From: Piromyces finnis
Lineage: Eukaryota; Neocallimastigomycota; Neocallimastigomycetes; Neocallimastigales; Neocallimastigaceae
Length of the DNA stretch: 64,000 nt
NCBI GenBank assembly: GCA_002104945.1
Contig: MCFH01000067.1
Span: forward strand, 62,001-126,000
Reading direction: 5' to 3'
The position numbers were made by a program, and so were the translations under genes. A model generated the notes under the pieces. The model was not told the origin of the DNA, did not search any database, and was given only the letters and a program-made list of their open reading frames with translations. The first letter of the stretch is position 1. Every line of letters starts with the position of its first letter. Positions 22,401 to 31,437 of the stretch are shown here, piece by piece.

Positions 22401-23947
22401 GAAAGTTCATCTGTAGAAACATTAGGATCGTTGGATTTTGCTGAAAGTATTTGGAATTTATTATGACTGAGAATAGATTCCTTTTCCTCAATACATTTTA
22501 ATCTATTCCATTTCAGAATTTTCTTAGGAACGTTAAAGTCATTAGAAAAATCTTCCATAGGAATAATTTTACCATTAATAAGAAGTGGCTTATGGTCTGA
22601 TACAGGATAAAAATTATTTATAAATGATCCTGAGTGAATAAGATCTTTCATCTTCGAATTGATAAGAGCATGGTCAATGTCGGAAGATTGATCACCTCGA
22701 GTCCAAGAGATAGTAGACCCTCTAAGCGGAAGAATTTCCCAATCTCCTAATCCATTAGTTGATAACCAGTTGGATAATTTTACTTTAGACATATTAAAAT
22801 CACCAACAAGAATCGATGGATGGGATGAATGAGTTTGTAACCACAAGCGAACTTCTAACTTTGCATGATCAACATAGATGTTGTGATGACTATGAGACAT
22901 ATAAACATTACCAATCGAGCATTTGAATCTATTCCAGAGACTAAAAGTATAAATAGAAATAATATACTTTCCAGAGAAGTTTTCAAGTGAGGCTTGACAT
23001 GAATTGTGAAAACCTAAATATAAACCTCTCATTCCTGGAACTGATTCGTCAGCTTTCTTGAAAAAGTGTCTATAGTTTCGCAAAGTAACACGACAAGGAT
23101 AATCTGTATTCGATCCAGAACCATTACCAGTTTCTTGGAAACATAAAAATAATGGTTTGAAAATAGCTGTGAAATAGCTAATACTATCTCTCTTTTCGTG
23201 ATTCCACCCATTGGTGTTCCAACTAAGACAAAAAGAAAAGTTATCAGGCTTGTTGGATGAGGAAGAATCGTTGCTATTATTATTATTATTAAAGTCATCG
23301 TTATTAATGGATGATGCATCAGAGGAATAAGTAGAACTATTACTAGATGGCTGTGAAACTGAAGAACTATCAACTATTGAACTGTTATCAGAGTTGATAG
23401 AGCTATTAGAATTAATTGTTGAATGTTGAGATTGAAATTGTGTTTGCTGTAGATCTGGAATATTTTCATGATTGGAAACTTGTTGAAGATCTTGTTGAAG
23501 ATCTAGTTGAAGATCGGATTGTTGATGAGATTGTTGAACTGATTGTTGAAATGATTGTTGAATAGAATGTTGATGTTTATTAGAAACTAAAATTTTACGT
23601 TTGAGAGTGGAAAAAGTGTATTTGTGATTCCTTCTACTACGAGCTGAAAAGGAAATTGAGGTAACTGAAAGTTTCTTCTTTAACATGTGTAAGATTTTAA
23701 TACAATCTTTCGATGAACCATGAACCTTGACTAAGAAAAAGTGATCATTGAAAGTCTGAAAATATTTAACACTAATAACTAAATTAAATTTATCTTCTAG
23801 AATAACCTCGAGTTTTTCCCATAGCATATTTACTGACCATGATCGAATACCACGGATAAAGAAGGAGCGAATATCATCTAAGGGGATACCATAAGACCGG
23901 GTACCACGTCTGATATAATTCTTGTCTTTAATATAAAGGACTGACAT
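19439..23947 (-). CDS. LINE-A polyprotein: endonuclease and reverse transcriptase
   Basis: 1502 residues in a single ORF. The N-terminal region (1-235) includes a Gln-rich repeat tract (about 127-160) and Ser/Asn-rich sequence. An APE-type endonuclease follows: LSWNTNGW near 238, CFQETG near 267, ILVGDFNMS near 376, SDIDHAL near 421 and SDHKPL near 449. The reverse transcriptase has NYRGISLI near 797, FLDLRKAYDSV near 866, GVRQGCLLSPILFN near 928 and the catalytic LFADDIVI near 970. A CCHC-like motif (CPNYCPCCKCGDQSIKHWLLDC, about 1270) and a long Asn/Ser run (about 1330-1385) lie in the C-terminal part. The enzyme nicks target DNA and primes reverse transcription from the nick. All catalytic motifs look intact. 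The single-ORF layout does not settle the clade. Confidence 0.95.
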   Translation of the reverse strand: MSVLYIKDKNYIRRGTRSYGIPLDDIRSFFIRGIRSWSVNMLWEKLEVILEDKFNLVISVKYFQTFNDHFFLVKVHGSSKDCIKILHMLKKKLSVTSISFSARSRRNHKYTFSTLKRKILVSNKHQHSIQQSFQQSVQQSHQQSDLQLDLQQDLQQVSNHENIPDLQQTQFQSQHSTINSNSSINSDNSSIVDSSSVSQPSSNSSTYSSDASSINNDDFNNNNNSNDSSSSNKPDNFSFCLSWNTNGWNHEKRDSISYFTAIFKPLFLCFQETGNGSGSNTDYPCRVTLRNYRHFFKKADESVPGMRGLYLGFHNSCQASLENFSGKYIISIYTFSLWNRFKCSIGNVYMSHSHHNIYVDHAKLEVRLWLQTHSSHPSILVGDFNMSKVKLSNWLSTNGLGDWEILPLRGSTISWTRGDQSSDIDHALINSKMKDLIHSGSFINNFYPVSDHKPLLINGKIIPMEDFSNDFNVPKKILKWNRLKCIEEKESILSHNKFQILSAKSNDPNVSTDELSKEFTSTAFSIADELSITSANNVIESSFHISQQIFNLQKIKMKLYKRFKKERIYDIDEFIKRIKIYRKLIDYIHKRCNEFRKKEYLHWIKTGCEYMKSHNPKKAWKWIKKTAKIGKDSFFIAQPIKNKNGELVVATEEQLDVWHDHFENLASDPSGVSLDLEHWYEEPTNKRFSLPMLDEWNINQDISIDEVKSAILSTPNYKASGPDGIPIEFYKALIPSSNDSNNATDNNSSGNTTSDNDAHGLNFILKLFNRIWDGDFPNSWNESSIVSIPKKGDLTDCDNYRGISLINNGIKLISKIVTTRISEYGLKNNFIRPEQFGFRKKEESISLFISIQEICRRRQLDNKETYLAFLDLRKAYDSVPIGNILHKLDCLGIRGKSLQFIKNLYLTSKANVKLDGQFSKSFDVKKGVRQGCLLSPILFNLFINDIFRECEDLGVSLGDTRCCGGLFADDIVICAPTRGCLKKMLRRVNEWALYNEMEFGIQKCSTMVIRPESIENQNKRDPTFYLAGQPIPTTDCYTYLGVPFDKNLSLKPVIKALNNKVLKGLFSVSKFLRNPNIPIPFKKLVLNSQVISRVSYFAPLLGSNKARSRIAQKHVNKGIRWVAGVHKAVSFISLYSISKDLNIPPLSAKCALAQVRCFNKWKNSNCIISHLVNYIPKFRKYTWCKSSRTLDKKLKKHGDVKAVKNFYWKDLKGNSIKAQYYDDNKFIETKDFIKLCYEYPEFAYGFYWLLKARSGYKLDARVAKAAKFVDPVCPNYCPCCKCGDQSIKHWLLDCPTFRDIRIKHYDSIVQLLNFFSQRNSNSPINNNEIDNISRDSNNINSNSNNSNSNNSNSNNSNNNNNRNNNISNDSNSEDNNSNLDSNLVNDSNSSNNPVNINVYDYSSVCSKIFKFLLGGRSFNNINYNSREWKELCKRQIQSGTNEGAPFLTVTAELLTKIMPFAIGQQWSMFKRFEATSKSVNAEETVRQARRASATNGDHNFVP

Positions 23948-24137
23948 GATAATAAATTCTAATTAAAAATATTGAATATAAAATAAATACTAATAAAAAT
24001 TATAAATATAACGTATATGGAAAAAAAATCTGTCTCTCTCTCTCTTCTTAAAAGTACTGGATAGTACAAAAATTGTTACGATGCTTTGTTTAGAGTTTCT
24101 TTTTTTGAATTCTAGTTGTAAATTTTCTTTAAAAATT

Positions 24138-24477
24138 CTAGTTTTGGTTTGTTGTTAGTAAATTCGAATCGCTTTTTGACACTAAACTTGTTTGACTTAC
24201 TTTTCATTAAATATTTAAATTGGTAAAAAATTTGAATCAAGAATGTCGACACCAGAAAGCTTGTGAATAGTATTTTTACATGATGTAGAGTGAATCAGTC
24301 TCTTACAAGAAACAATACAACAATAGCTACATGAATATAAAAATACAATGCAAATGCTAAAGTTGACTACATTGGATTCTTACAAGAGAAGAGTAGTACT
24401 ACATGAATACATGAATAAAAGAAAAAATACAGCAACAAAATGTATTACTCTTCTAATTAAATACTATACAAACTTAC
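24138..24477 (-). other. Predicted intron in the LINE-A 5' leader
   Basis: In the sense direction the leader has a consensus 5' splice site, ATTCAG|GTAAGT, with the intron starting at 24477. A yeast-type branch site TACTAAC lies at 24154-24160, with an AG acceptor 14 bases beyond it (24138-24139). That would define a 340-base intron upstream of the ORF. The same donor context occurs in both SINEs of the window. This is a motif-based prediction only. Confidence 0.45.
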
Positions 24478-24589
24478 CTGAATATCAAACATTCAACTTA
24501 TTCATCAAATACTTAATTCGATGAATAAAATGTTTTTTAATCGCTCAGTACCATGAGCTTAGTCCTAATAATTTTCCCTTAAAGACTAA

Positions 24590-24837
24590 CCAAGCATCCA
24601 TTGCGCAATGCTTGGATTTAATTCTTTCTACTCTCTCAGTACCATGAGCATGAGTAGACTCCCTTGATAAACTACGTTTATTAAATAAATGAAGGCACGT
24701 TTCCAAGAGGGCACCAAGCATCCATTGCGCGATACTTGGATTTAATTCTTTCTACTCTCTCAGTACCATGAGCATGAGTAGACCCCCTTGAGAAACTACA
24801 TTTATTAAATAAATGAAGGCACGTTCCCAAGAGGGTC
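24590..24837 (-). repeat. Two 124-bp tandem units at the LINE-A 5' end
   Basis: Units 24590-24713 and 24714-24837 differ at only a few positions. Each contains an inverted CCAAGCATCC...TGCTTGG hairpin around TTGCGCAA and the text CTCAGTACCATGAGCATGAG. The array ends at the insertion point; its last two bases overlap the target duplication. Tandem 5' monomers that act as promoters are known from rodent L1, so a promoter role is a reasonable inference. Confidence 0.85.
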
Positions 24838-24849
24838 TAAATAATACAT

Positions 24850-25312
24850 ATCTTCTTTTATTTTACTCTAAAAAAAAAAAAAAAAAAAAACAACACATTA
24901 CAATTATAATAATATAAAAAAGTATAAAACCTTTTTAAAAGATTTTATAAACAATAACTTTTTAATTGAACTTTATATCTACTTTTACTTTTATTTTCTT
25001 TTTTTAAATTTTTTTACATTGTTGCATTTTTTGTAATATTTTTAAAATTTAAATTATAAATTATTTTTATCAACTTTTAAAAAACAAAAAGTCAATGTTT
25101 ATTCATAGGTTTTTTAATTTTTATCTTTATTTTTTTATTAAATATTTATTTTTAAAATTTAATTAAAAAATAAAAAAAAAAACTACTTAATAAATGATCT
25201 ATAATTATACTTTTTTGTGTATTTTCTTATTTCTTTACATTTTTATTATACTATTAGTATTAGTTATTCTATAATACAAGAACATTTTTTAAATGGCTAT
25301 ACAATTTAAAAC
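24850..25312. other. AT-rich spacer
   Basis: Contains an A-tract near 24871-24890. Otherwise nothing is recognised; it is the region downstream of the CotH gene. Confidence 0.5.
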
Positions 25313-27811
25313 TTAAATTTTACCATAAACATTTTCCATAAATTTGTAAACATATTGTGGACGGTTTTGGAAGAATTCACTAATTTCATCCCAACCATCA
25401 GAGAAGTATTTATTTTGGTTGGACTTAAAAGTATCCCATGAAAGGTTTGGAGTACCAAAGTACCATCTCCAGTCAGTTTGAATGATGTAGTCAATGTACT
25501 TGCTCTTATGTTCTTGAACTGTCTTTCTCATTTTGCTTGGTTCGAAAATATCCTTGCTCATAAGGTACATAACATCAGAGAACTTCTTGTAGAATGTTTT
25601 ATTTTTAATTAAAGCAGTGAAGATTTGTGTTGGGAATTTATCCTTTTGACTTTGGAACTTAGTGAAAGAGTCGTGAGCGTAACCCTTAACTCCTCCAAAG
25701 CTATCGAAAGTAATACCAGCAGAGTAATCAAAATCAAAAGCACCATATCTCCACTTACCATCAGCATATTTATTACCACTAATAGCTTCACCCTTGTTTC
25801 TGTAAACAAGATAGTTACGGTTTGGCCAATCCCAAATACCAAGGTAGAAACCAGTGGCATAACTGTAAATTAAACTTTCAATATCTAATTTACTGGTGAC
25901 GTAATCGTAGTTTGAAGAATTGGTAAGATCATTGCTTTCACAGTATTTGACTAAATCTTTGAATTCTTGAAGATCTTGTTCAGTACCTTCTTCTAAATCA
26001 CCATTCTTAATCATAGCAACATTATCCTTTGGAATACTGTAATTATCCTTGATGTAATCAGCAGAAGCTTTTTCAACCATATCATATAAACCCCAGAATT
26101 CACCATCAAGGAATACAACACAACGACTACTATCAAAAGTAGCAAGGATTGGAGAATCCTTAAGAGCACTTTGAACAATAGCTTCTCTCATTCTATCGAA
26201 CCAGTAAACACCACGAAGACTGAATGAATCATACTTTGAAATGGTTTTACCATCAATAACGTTGGTATTATTTTCAACGATTTCATACTTTATTTTAGAT
26301 TCACCATATTCCTTACGTGGGTAAATGTTGAAACCTTTAACATGGTGATTACGAGTAGAAGCACCCTTAATACGCATACCAACATTTTGAGTAATAGCTT
26401 CTTTACCATTACGGAAAATGGAAATAGAAGCATCACGTTCCCATGCCTTACCCTTTGAGAAGAAATTAGCAATATTATCGGAATCCCATTCACTCTTTGA
26501 TGGATTGTAGTTTGGACCTTTCTTCCAATCAAGGTATTGTTGACCACAAACATAGATACCCTTATCCTTATCGAAAAGATTCTTTGGATCAGTAACAAGT
26601 GAAACAACTGGAATATTCTTGTAGTATTGAAGTTTGTTTTGGTCCATGATAACAAAAGTTTTAGTGACAACTGGACTCCAACTACCATTAGATAATTTTA
26701 CAGCGGCACGGACAACAGTAAGCTTATCAAATTTAACTGGACTAGCAATGTATGGATTTTGTAAGGTAATAGAGTATGGACTATTATCTTCATGTTGGTA
26801 CTTACTATAAACATTTTCATCAATAGTGTGATCGTACATTTTAATAGCGCCACTGTAAGTCTTTGCAGTTGAAGAAGTGGTTGGGTTAGAACTATCTAAA
26901 GTGTAGTAAACAGTGCCAGAACCACTTAAAGTTAAGGTAAGATTGTCCTTAGCTTCATAGAAACCGGATTCCATTGAGAATTTTGGAAGACTTTGATCTT
27001 CTTCTTGAGTATTTTGATTGTTATTTTGTTGATTGTTTTGGTTTTGGTTTTGGTTATTTTGGTTGTTGTTAGTATTTTTTGGAATGCCACACCATTGACC
27101 ATTTTCAACACCCCAGTCACCTTGGCTGTCAGAGTAAGCAACAGCAACGTTACTACCTTTACAACATGGATAATCTATAAAATGATTAAAAAAGTATTTA
27201 ATATAAAATAATAAAATATACATTTTATTAAATTGTTCATTAATTGCTAATAAATATTTAAGTTTTTTATGCTTACTTGGTTCAGACCAACAAGTGGTTT
27301 GTTGTTGTTGTTGTTGTTGATTGGTTTTCTTAACAATACCACACCATTGACCATTTTCAATACCCCAATCACCACTGGCATCTGAATAGGCAACAGAACT
27401 ACCTTGACAACATGGATATGCTTTAATAGTTTAAATTTAACATTTTTAACATATATATGAAATGTTAAGTAATATGGTTTGAAATTATAAAAAAAATTAA
27501 AATTTTATTTATTCAAGTAATCATTATAAAATGGTTTATAGAATTTCAACTATTATAATTTACTTTTTTTTTTTAATTTTAAATTACTTACTTGGAAGGG
27601 ACCAACAAGCAGCATTACTACTATTATTATTACATACAGAATCATCAATACCACACCATTCATTGTTTTCTACACCCCACTTTCCAGAATTATCTTCAGT
27701 GACAACATTACATTTTTGACAGCATTTATATCCCATTGTAGATGACCAGCATGCTGCTTGAGCCATACCAACTAATGATGACACAACGCTAATAATTGTG
27801 TATTTTCTCAT
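25313..27811 (-). CDS. Secreted CotH protein with three N-terminal dockerins
   Basis: The predicted mRNA has three exons: 27811-27592, 27420-27277 and 27174-25313. All introns are GT...AG in phase 1, giving 741 codons. Residues 1-19 are a signal peptide ending AQA. Three fungal dockerins (CBM10-type) follow at about 20-62, 70-107 and 118-155; each has the CW, CC, WGxEN and WCGI motifs. After an Asn/Gln linker (about 157-180) comes a chitobiase-C-terminal-like segment ([12 protein letters not shown]), then a CotH domain: [59 protein letters not shown] and the acidic AFDFDYS motif. CotH domains are atypical kinases; dockerin-CotH proteins are common in anaerobic fungal cellulosomes, with unclear function. 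Exon 2 is exactly 48 codons and carries one dockerin. Confidence 0.9.
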
Positions 27812-29220
27812 TGTAACGATTCTTTTATTTATTTTTCAAATTATATTACTTTTTTAATTTAATATCAATAACTTTTATAATAATTTTGAGTTTATATTTA
27901 TTATATTTCAAATATAATATAAATAAAATCAAAAATATACGAATATTAAGATTATTTTTTATTTCATTTCCTTTTATACGTTTAATTTGACCAGTATTCA
28001 TTAATTTTAAATTATAAAAAAAACTTTTTTTAAATTTACTATTAATAAATTGATGTATCCACTTGGGTAATAATATCTTTTTCTAAAATCTTATTTATAA
28101 TAAAATAAAATTGTATCATATTGAATAAAAAATATTGATCTTTGTCATTTTTTATTTAATAAAGTTTAGGAAAAGAAAAAGATATACTATAAAAAACTAT
28201 ACAAATTAAATTTAAACTTTAATAAAGAAGATAAGGAATAATAATAAAAGTAAAAATTATTATGATCATAAGAATTAAATAAATGTATTAAGTAATATGT
28301 ACGTAATGTAGTAAATTTTATGTAATGTACTGAAAATGTAGGATACACTATAAATAGTGTTCCACTTTTATAATAATATGATATTAAATTTTGTATCATT
28401 ATTAATATTATTAACTTTAAATCCATAGGGCTTATTTCTATAGGTTATTATAATAGGGAAAATAGTAATATTAAAAGAGTAAAAATGGTTGAAAAACAGC
28501 TCAATTAAATAGTTCATAGCACATCAAATAATTAAAAGAATAAATTAAAGGTAAAACAAAACCTTTCTTAAAACGTTTATAAATACACTTTTGAACCCTA
28601 TCAAAGAAATAAATAGAAATAAAATTTATTATTATTATATAAATTGATTTTAAATATAATAATAATATTCATTTAGTAAAAAGAATAAAATTATGATATC
28701 CATGATAATTGAAATAATAATAGTTATTAATAATAATTAATTTTTCAAATTAATTAATAATTCATTTATATAATAATTAATAAGTTATTCTTATGATAAT
28801 ATGATCATTTATAATATAACTAATAGTATCTAATAGAGTATGTATTTAAATAATGTATAAATTATTCATAAATAGAAATAAAAAAACAGGATTATATTAA
28901 TGTTTTATCTTTAATACCGTTTTGTCTATTTTAAAAATTAATGTTTTTTTTATTCCAACTCCACAAAAACAAAATATAATTTTAAATAAACATTTAATAA
29001 TAAAACTTTATTTATCATTTTTATAATTAAAAAGTTTAGTTTAATCAAACTTAAAAGTAATTATATGGCTTTATATATATATTACATGACTTGACCTAAA
29101 TTTATTAAGGTATTTTAAATTATTCCAAATAATTCTAATAAAAATAGTATATCTTTTTCATCTTTTGATTTGATCCTAAATTTATGGAAACTTTGTAATA
29201 TTGAAAAAGTTATATTACAT
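27812..29220. other. AT-rich intergenic
   Basis: The presumed 5' region of the CotH gene. A stretch near 28300-28620 faintly resembles 55090-55420 (GAAAATGTAGGA, TAGTTCATA, CCTATCAA), perhaps a decayed dispersed repeat. No gene is supported. Confidence 0.4.
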
Positions 29221-29224
29221 TCTG

Positions 29225-29980
29225 TCGTTCGGTTACTCTTTATATGATGAAATATTAACATTGAATCTCTGTACGGAATATTAGAAATGTTCCTTTACAA
29301 TAACGGTAAGACTTCAAACGTAAATTTAGCTCTTGATTACGTTACTAAACCTATCAAAAAGTAGTTACATTGAGCTACTAATGATAGACATTATTTTCAT
29401 AAGTCTCTTATGTAGTGAAAATGATTCTTTGGCCTAAGAGTAATGAGGCATAGCAGGAATAAGTCTGACGAGATCTTTAATAATACAGTTTGATTATCTC
29501 CATTTAGCATAGCATTTCACTTGTTGCCCAGCACAAATACCTGAAAGAGTAAGAATCTTCAAATCTCTTGTAAGACCCTACGAACTAATAAATGAATTTC
29601 ATTCATAAATAAAATCATTGGTATCTAGATTTTTATTATGAAATCTATTGCCATTCCATATAATAGCGGTGTTGATTAGTAATTGAACTCCACAAGTTCT
29701 AATTTTTGTAATGGAGCATAGTAATAAACTTTACTAAAAATATAATCATTCATTCCTTTATTTTTTAAATCAATAGGAACACAGTTGTTGGTGAGAAAGC
29801 TCTTAAAAGAGAGAATAAAGATTTTTGAACTTTTTATATTTTTTATACTTGTTTAATAAAATAGGAGTAATAGAAAGATCTCTGTCGAAAGGAATTCCAA
29901 GACAAGTATAGCAAGAAATCCATAGAATTAAGTATATACCCATGTAAAATGTTGGGTCTACATAACTAGGGGTTTAGGAG
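29225..29980 (-). pseudogene. Decayed LINE-B copy
   Basis: The sequence follows duplication B in the same order, with many substitutions and indels: CTAAACCTATCAAAAAGTAG near 29345, TGACGAGATCTTTAATAATA near 29466, and CAGCACAAATACCTGAAAG near 29530. It continues further 5' than B does, into a stretch (GGAATTCCAAGACAAGTATA, about 29891) corresponding to the YLGIPF motif after the RT. No frame is open. From about 29980 to 31105 I see no recognisable gene; part may be even older LINE sequence. Confidence 0.75.
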
Positions 29981-31105
29981 ATCTGTTAAAATTAATAGGT
30001 TAACAACAACAGTTACACCCTTAATTATAACAAAAGATATTTCATTTAAAAAATATTCTTAATTGAATTGAATATTTGTTGAAACTTATTTTAATAAAAC
30101 TTCCAGCAGGCTAATATTATTTTTTTTTAATTTTTTTGTTACAAATGAAAACACTAAATAATTTAATTGAGACCTTTTTAATTTTTTTATTGAAAAAACT
30201 GTGATACTATTTTTTTTTTCAATAGAAATAAGACCATTAATACTTCATGTTATTTGAATGATAGGATCAAAATGGAGGATTCTTTCCAAGTAACCCTATT
30301 TATTGGCTGCAATTTGTAATTTGACGCAAGATTTGCATAGTGCACTTCACAAGATTAAGTTGCTCTTGATGCGGAAAATAAATTCATACCATTATTGTTC
30401 ATAATGGTTGAAACATGAGAGGACAAATAACTTAGTTTGGTAAGTATTGTAAATCTTTTTCAAACTAGTCTATATTTTTTGTTTCTAAAATATTTGCCAA
30501 TAGAAATAATATTAGCTTTATTTAAATTGAAATTAAATTTATTTTTAATAGAATTTCATAAAGTTTAAGAATTTTGTTAGATGAAATATCCGTTAAAGTA
30601 ATTCTCCATATCACTACTACATACAATTTAATTTTTAAAATAAAAATTTAAATAATTTTGATTCATCAATTGCTTTTTTAATCATTTTTATATGCATGTT
30701 TTTTAAAATTTTTGAAAAAAGTTTCAATTTTATTTTCTTTTAAATTGTGATCTATCATGTTTTTAATGTGTATTTTCGCGTAATTTAGATTGAAAACAAA
30801 ATAGAAAAAGTAAAATTAAATAATTAAAAAGATTAGAATTAATATTGTACCAAAGATACATATATATAAAATAACTAAATATACATAAAATAATTAAGTT
30901 GAATTATAAAAAGAATACATAAAAAAATAAAAAGTTATTTCTATAGTTTTAAAAAAAATAACCTCAATAATTTCATTCACCATGAATTGTTTCTTTCAAA
31001 CAACTTTGAGTATTATTCTTTACTTGAATTTAAAAATTCTAACAATAAATTCAACAAAGAATTCCATACCTTAACTAATAACAAGCTTTTCTACTAATTT
31101 TATTT
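29981..31105. other. AT-rich spacer, unassigned
   Basis: No open frame or recognisable domain. Slightly GC-richer text near 30260-30420 may be decayed coding sequence, perhaps more LINE-B, but I could not match it. Confidence 0.35.
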
Positions 31106-31437
31106 AATTATACCAGAAAAAAAAAAGAAAAAAGAATAAATAAAATTTATTATAAATAAATATAAAATAAAAAAAAAAAAAGCTTTTTTGTAAACTATTT
31201 AATTAAATGATTTATTAATAGATCTTTCATAATAAACTATTATATTTTAATCATAAAAATAAATTTGGATAGAATAAAAAATATAAAATAAAATAATAAA
31301 AAAAAATATAAATCAAATTATCATTATCATTATTAGTATTATTATCATTATCAATTATAGCATACATCATGTTTACTATGTCATTTTAGATTGAGGTAAT
31401 AATAAAATTTGAAAATTACAGAGAATCCCTTTGAACT

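Larger units (their letters stand above)
19181..24835 (-). mobile_element. Full-length LINE-A (APE-type non-LTR retrotransposon)
   Basis: The element is flanked by a perfect 14-bp target-site duplication, TCTAAATAATACAT, at 19167-19180 and 24836-24849. In the sense (minus) direction it has an 888-bp 5' leader that begins with two 124-bp tandem units, one intact ORF of 1502 codons, a 3' UTR of about 240 bp ending in TTGATGCCGTT, and a poly-A tail (T-tract 19181-19201). Intact coding, a full 5' end and a perfect duplication point to a recent insertion and a potentially active element. Truncated relatives lie at 2344, 4077, 10525, 15334 and 18990. Confidence 0.95.

Noticed and set aside
20634-23373. 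Small ORFs on the opposite strand or in other frames of the LINE ORF
   Set aside because: They lie wholly inside the 1502-codon frame, and their residues are typical of antisense translation of Ser/Asn/Lys-rich coding sequence.
28187-28426. 79-codon ORF of hydrophobic, Tyr-rich content
   Set aside because: It is low-complexity translation of AT-rich DNA with no signal or domain pattern.
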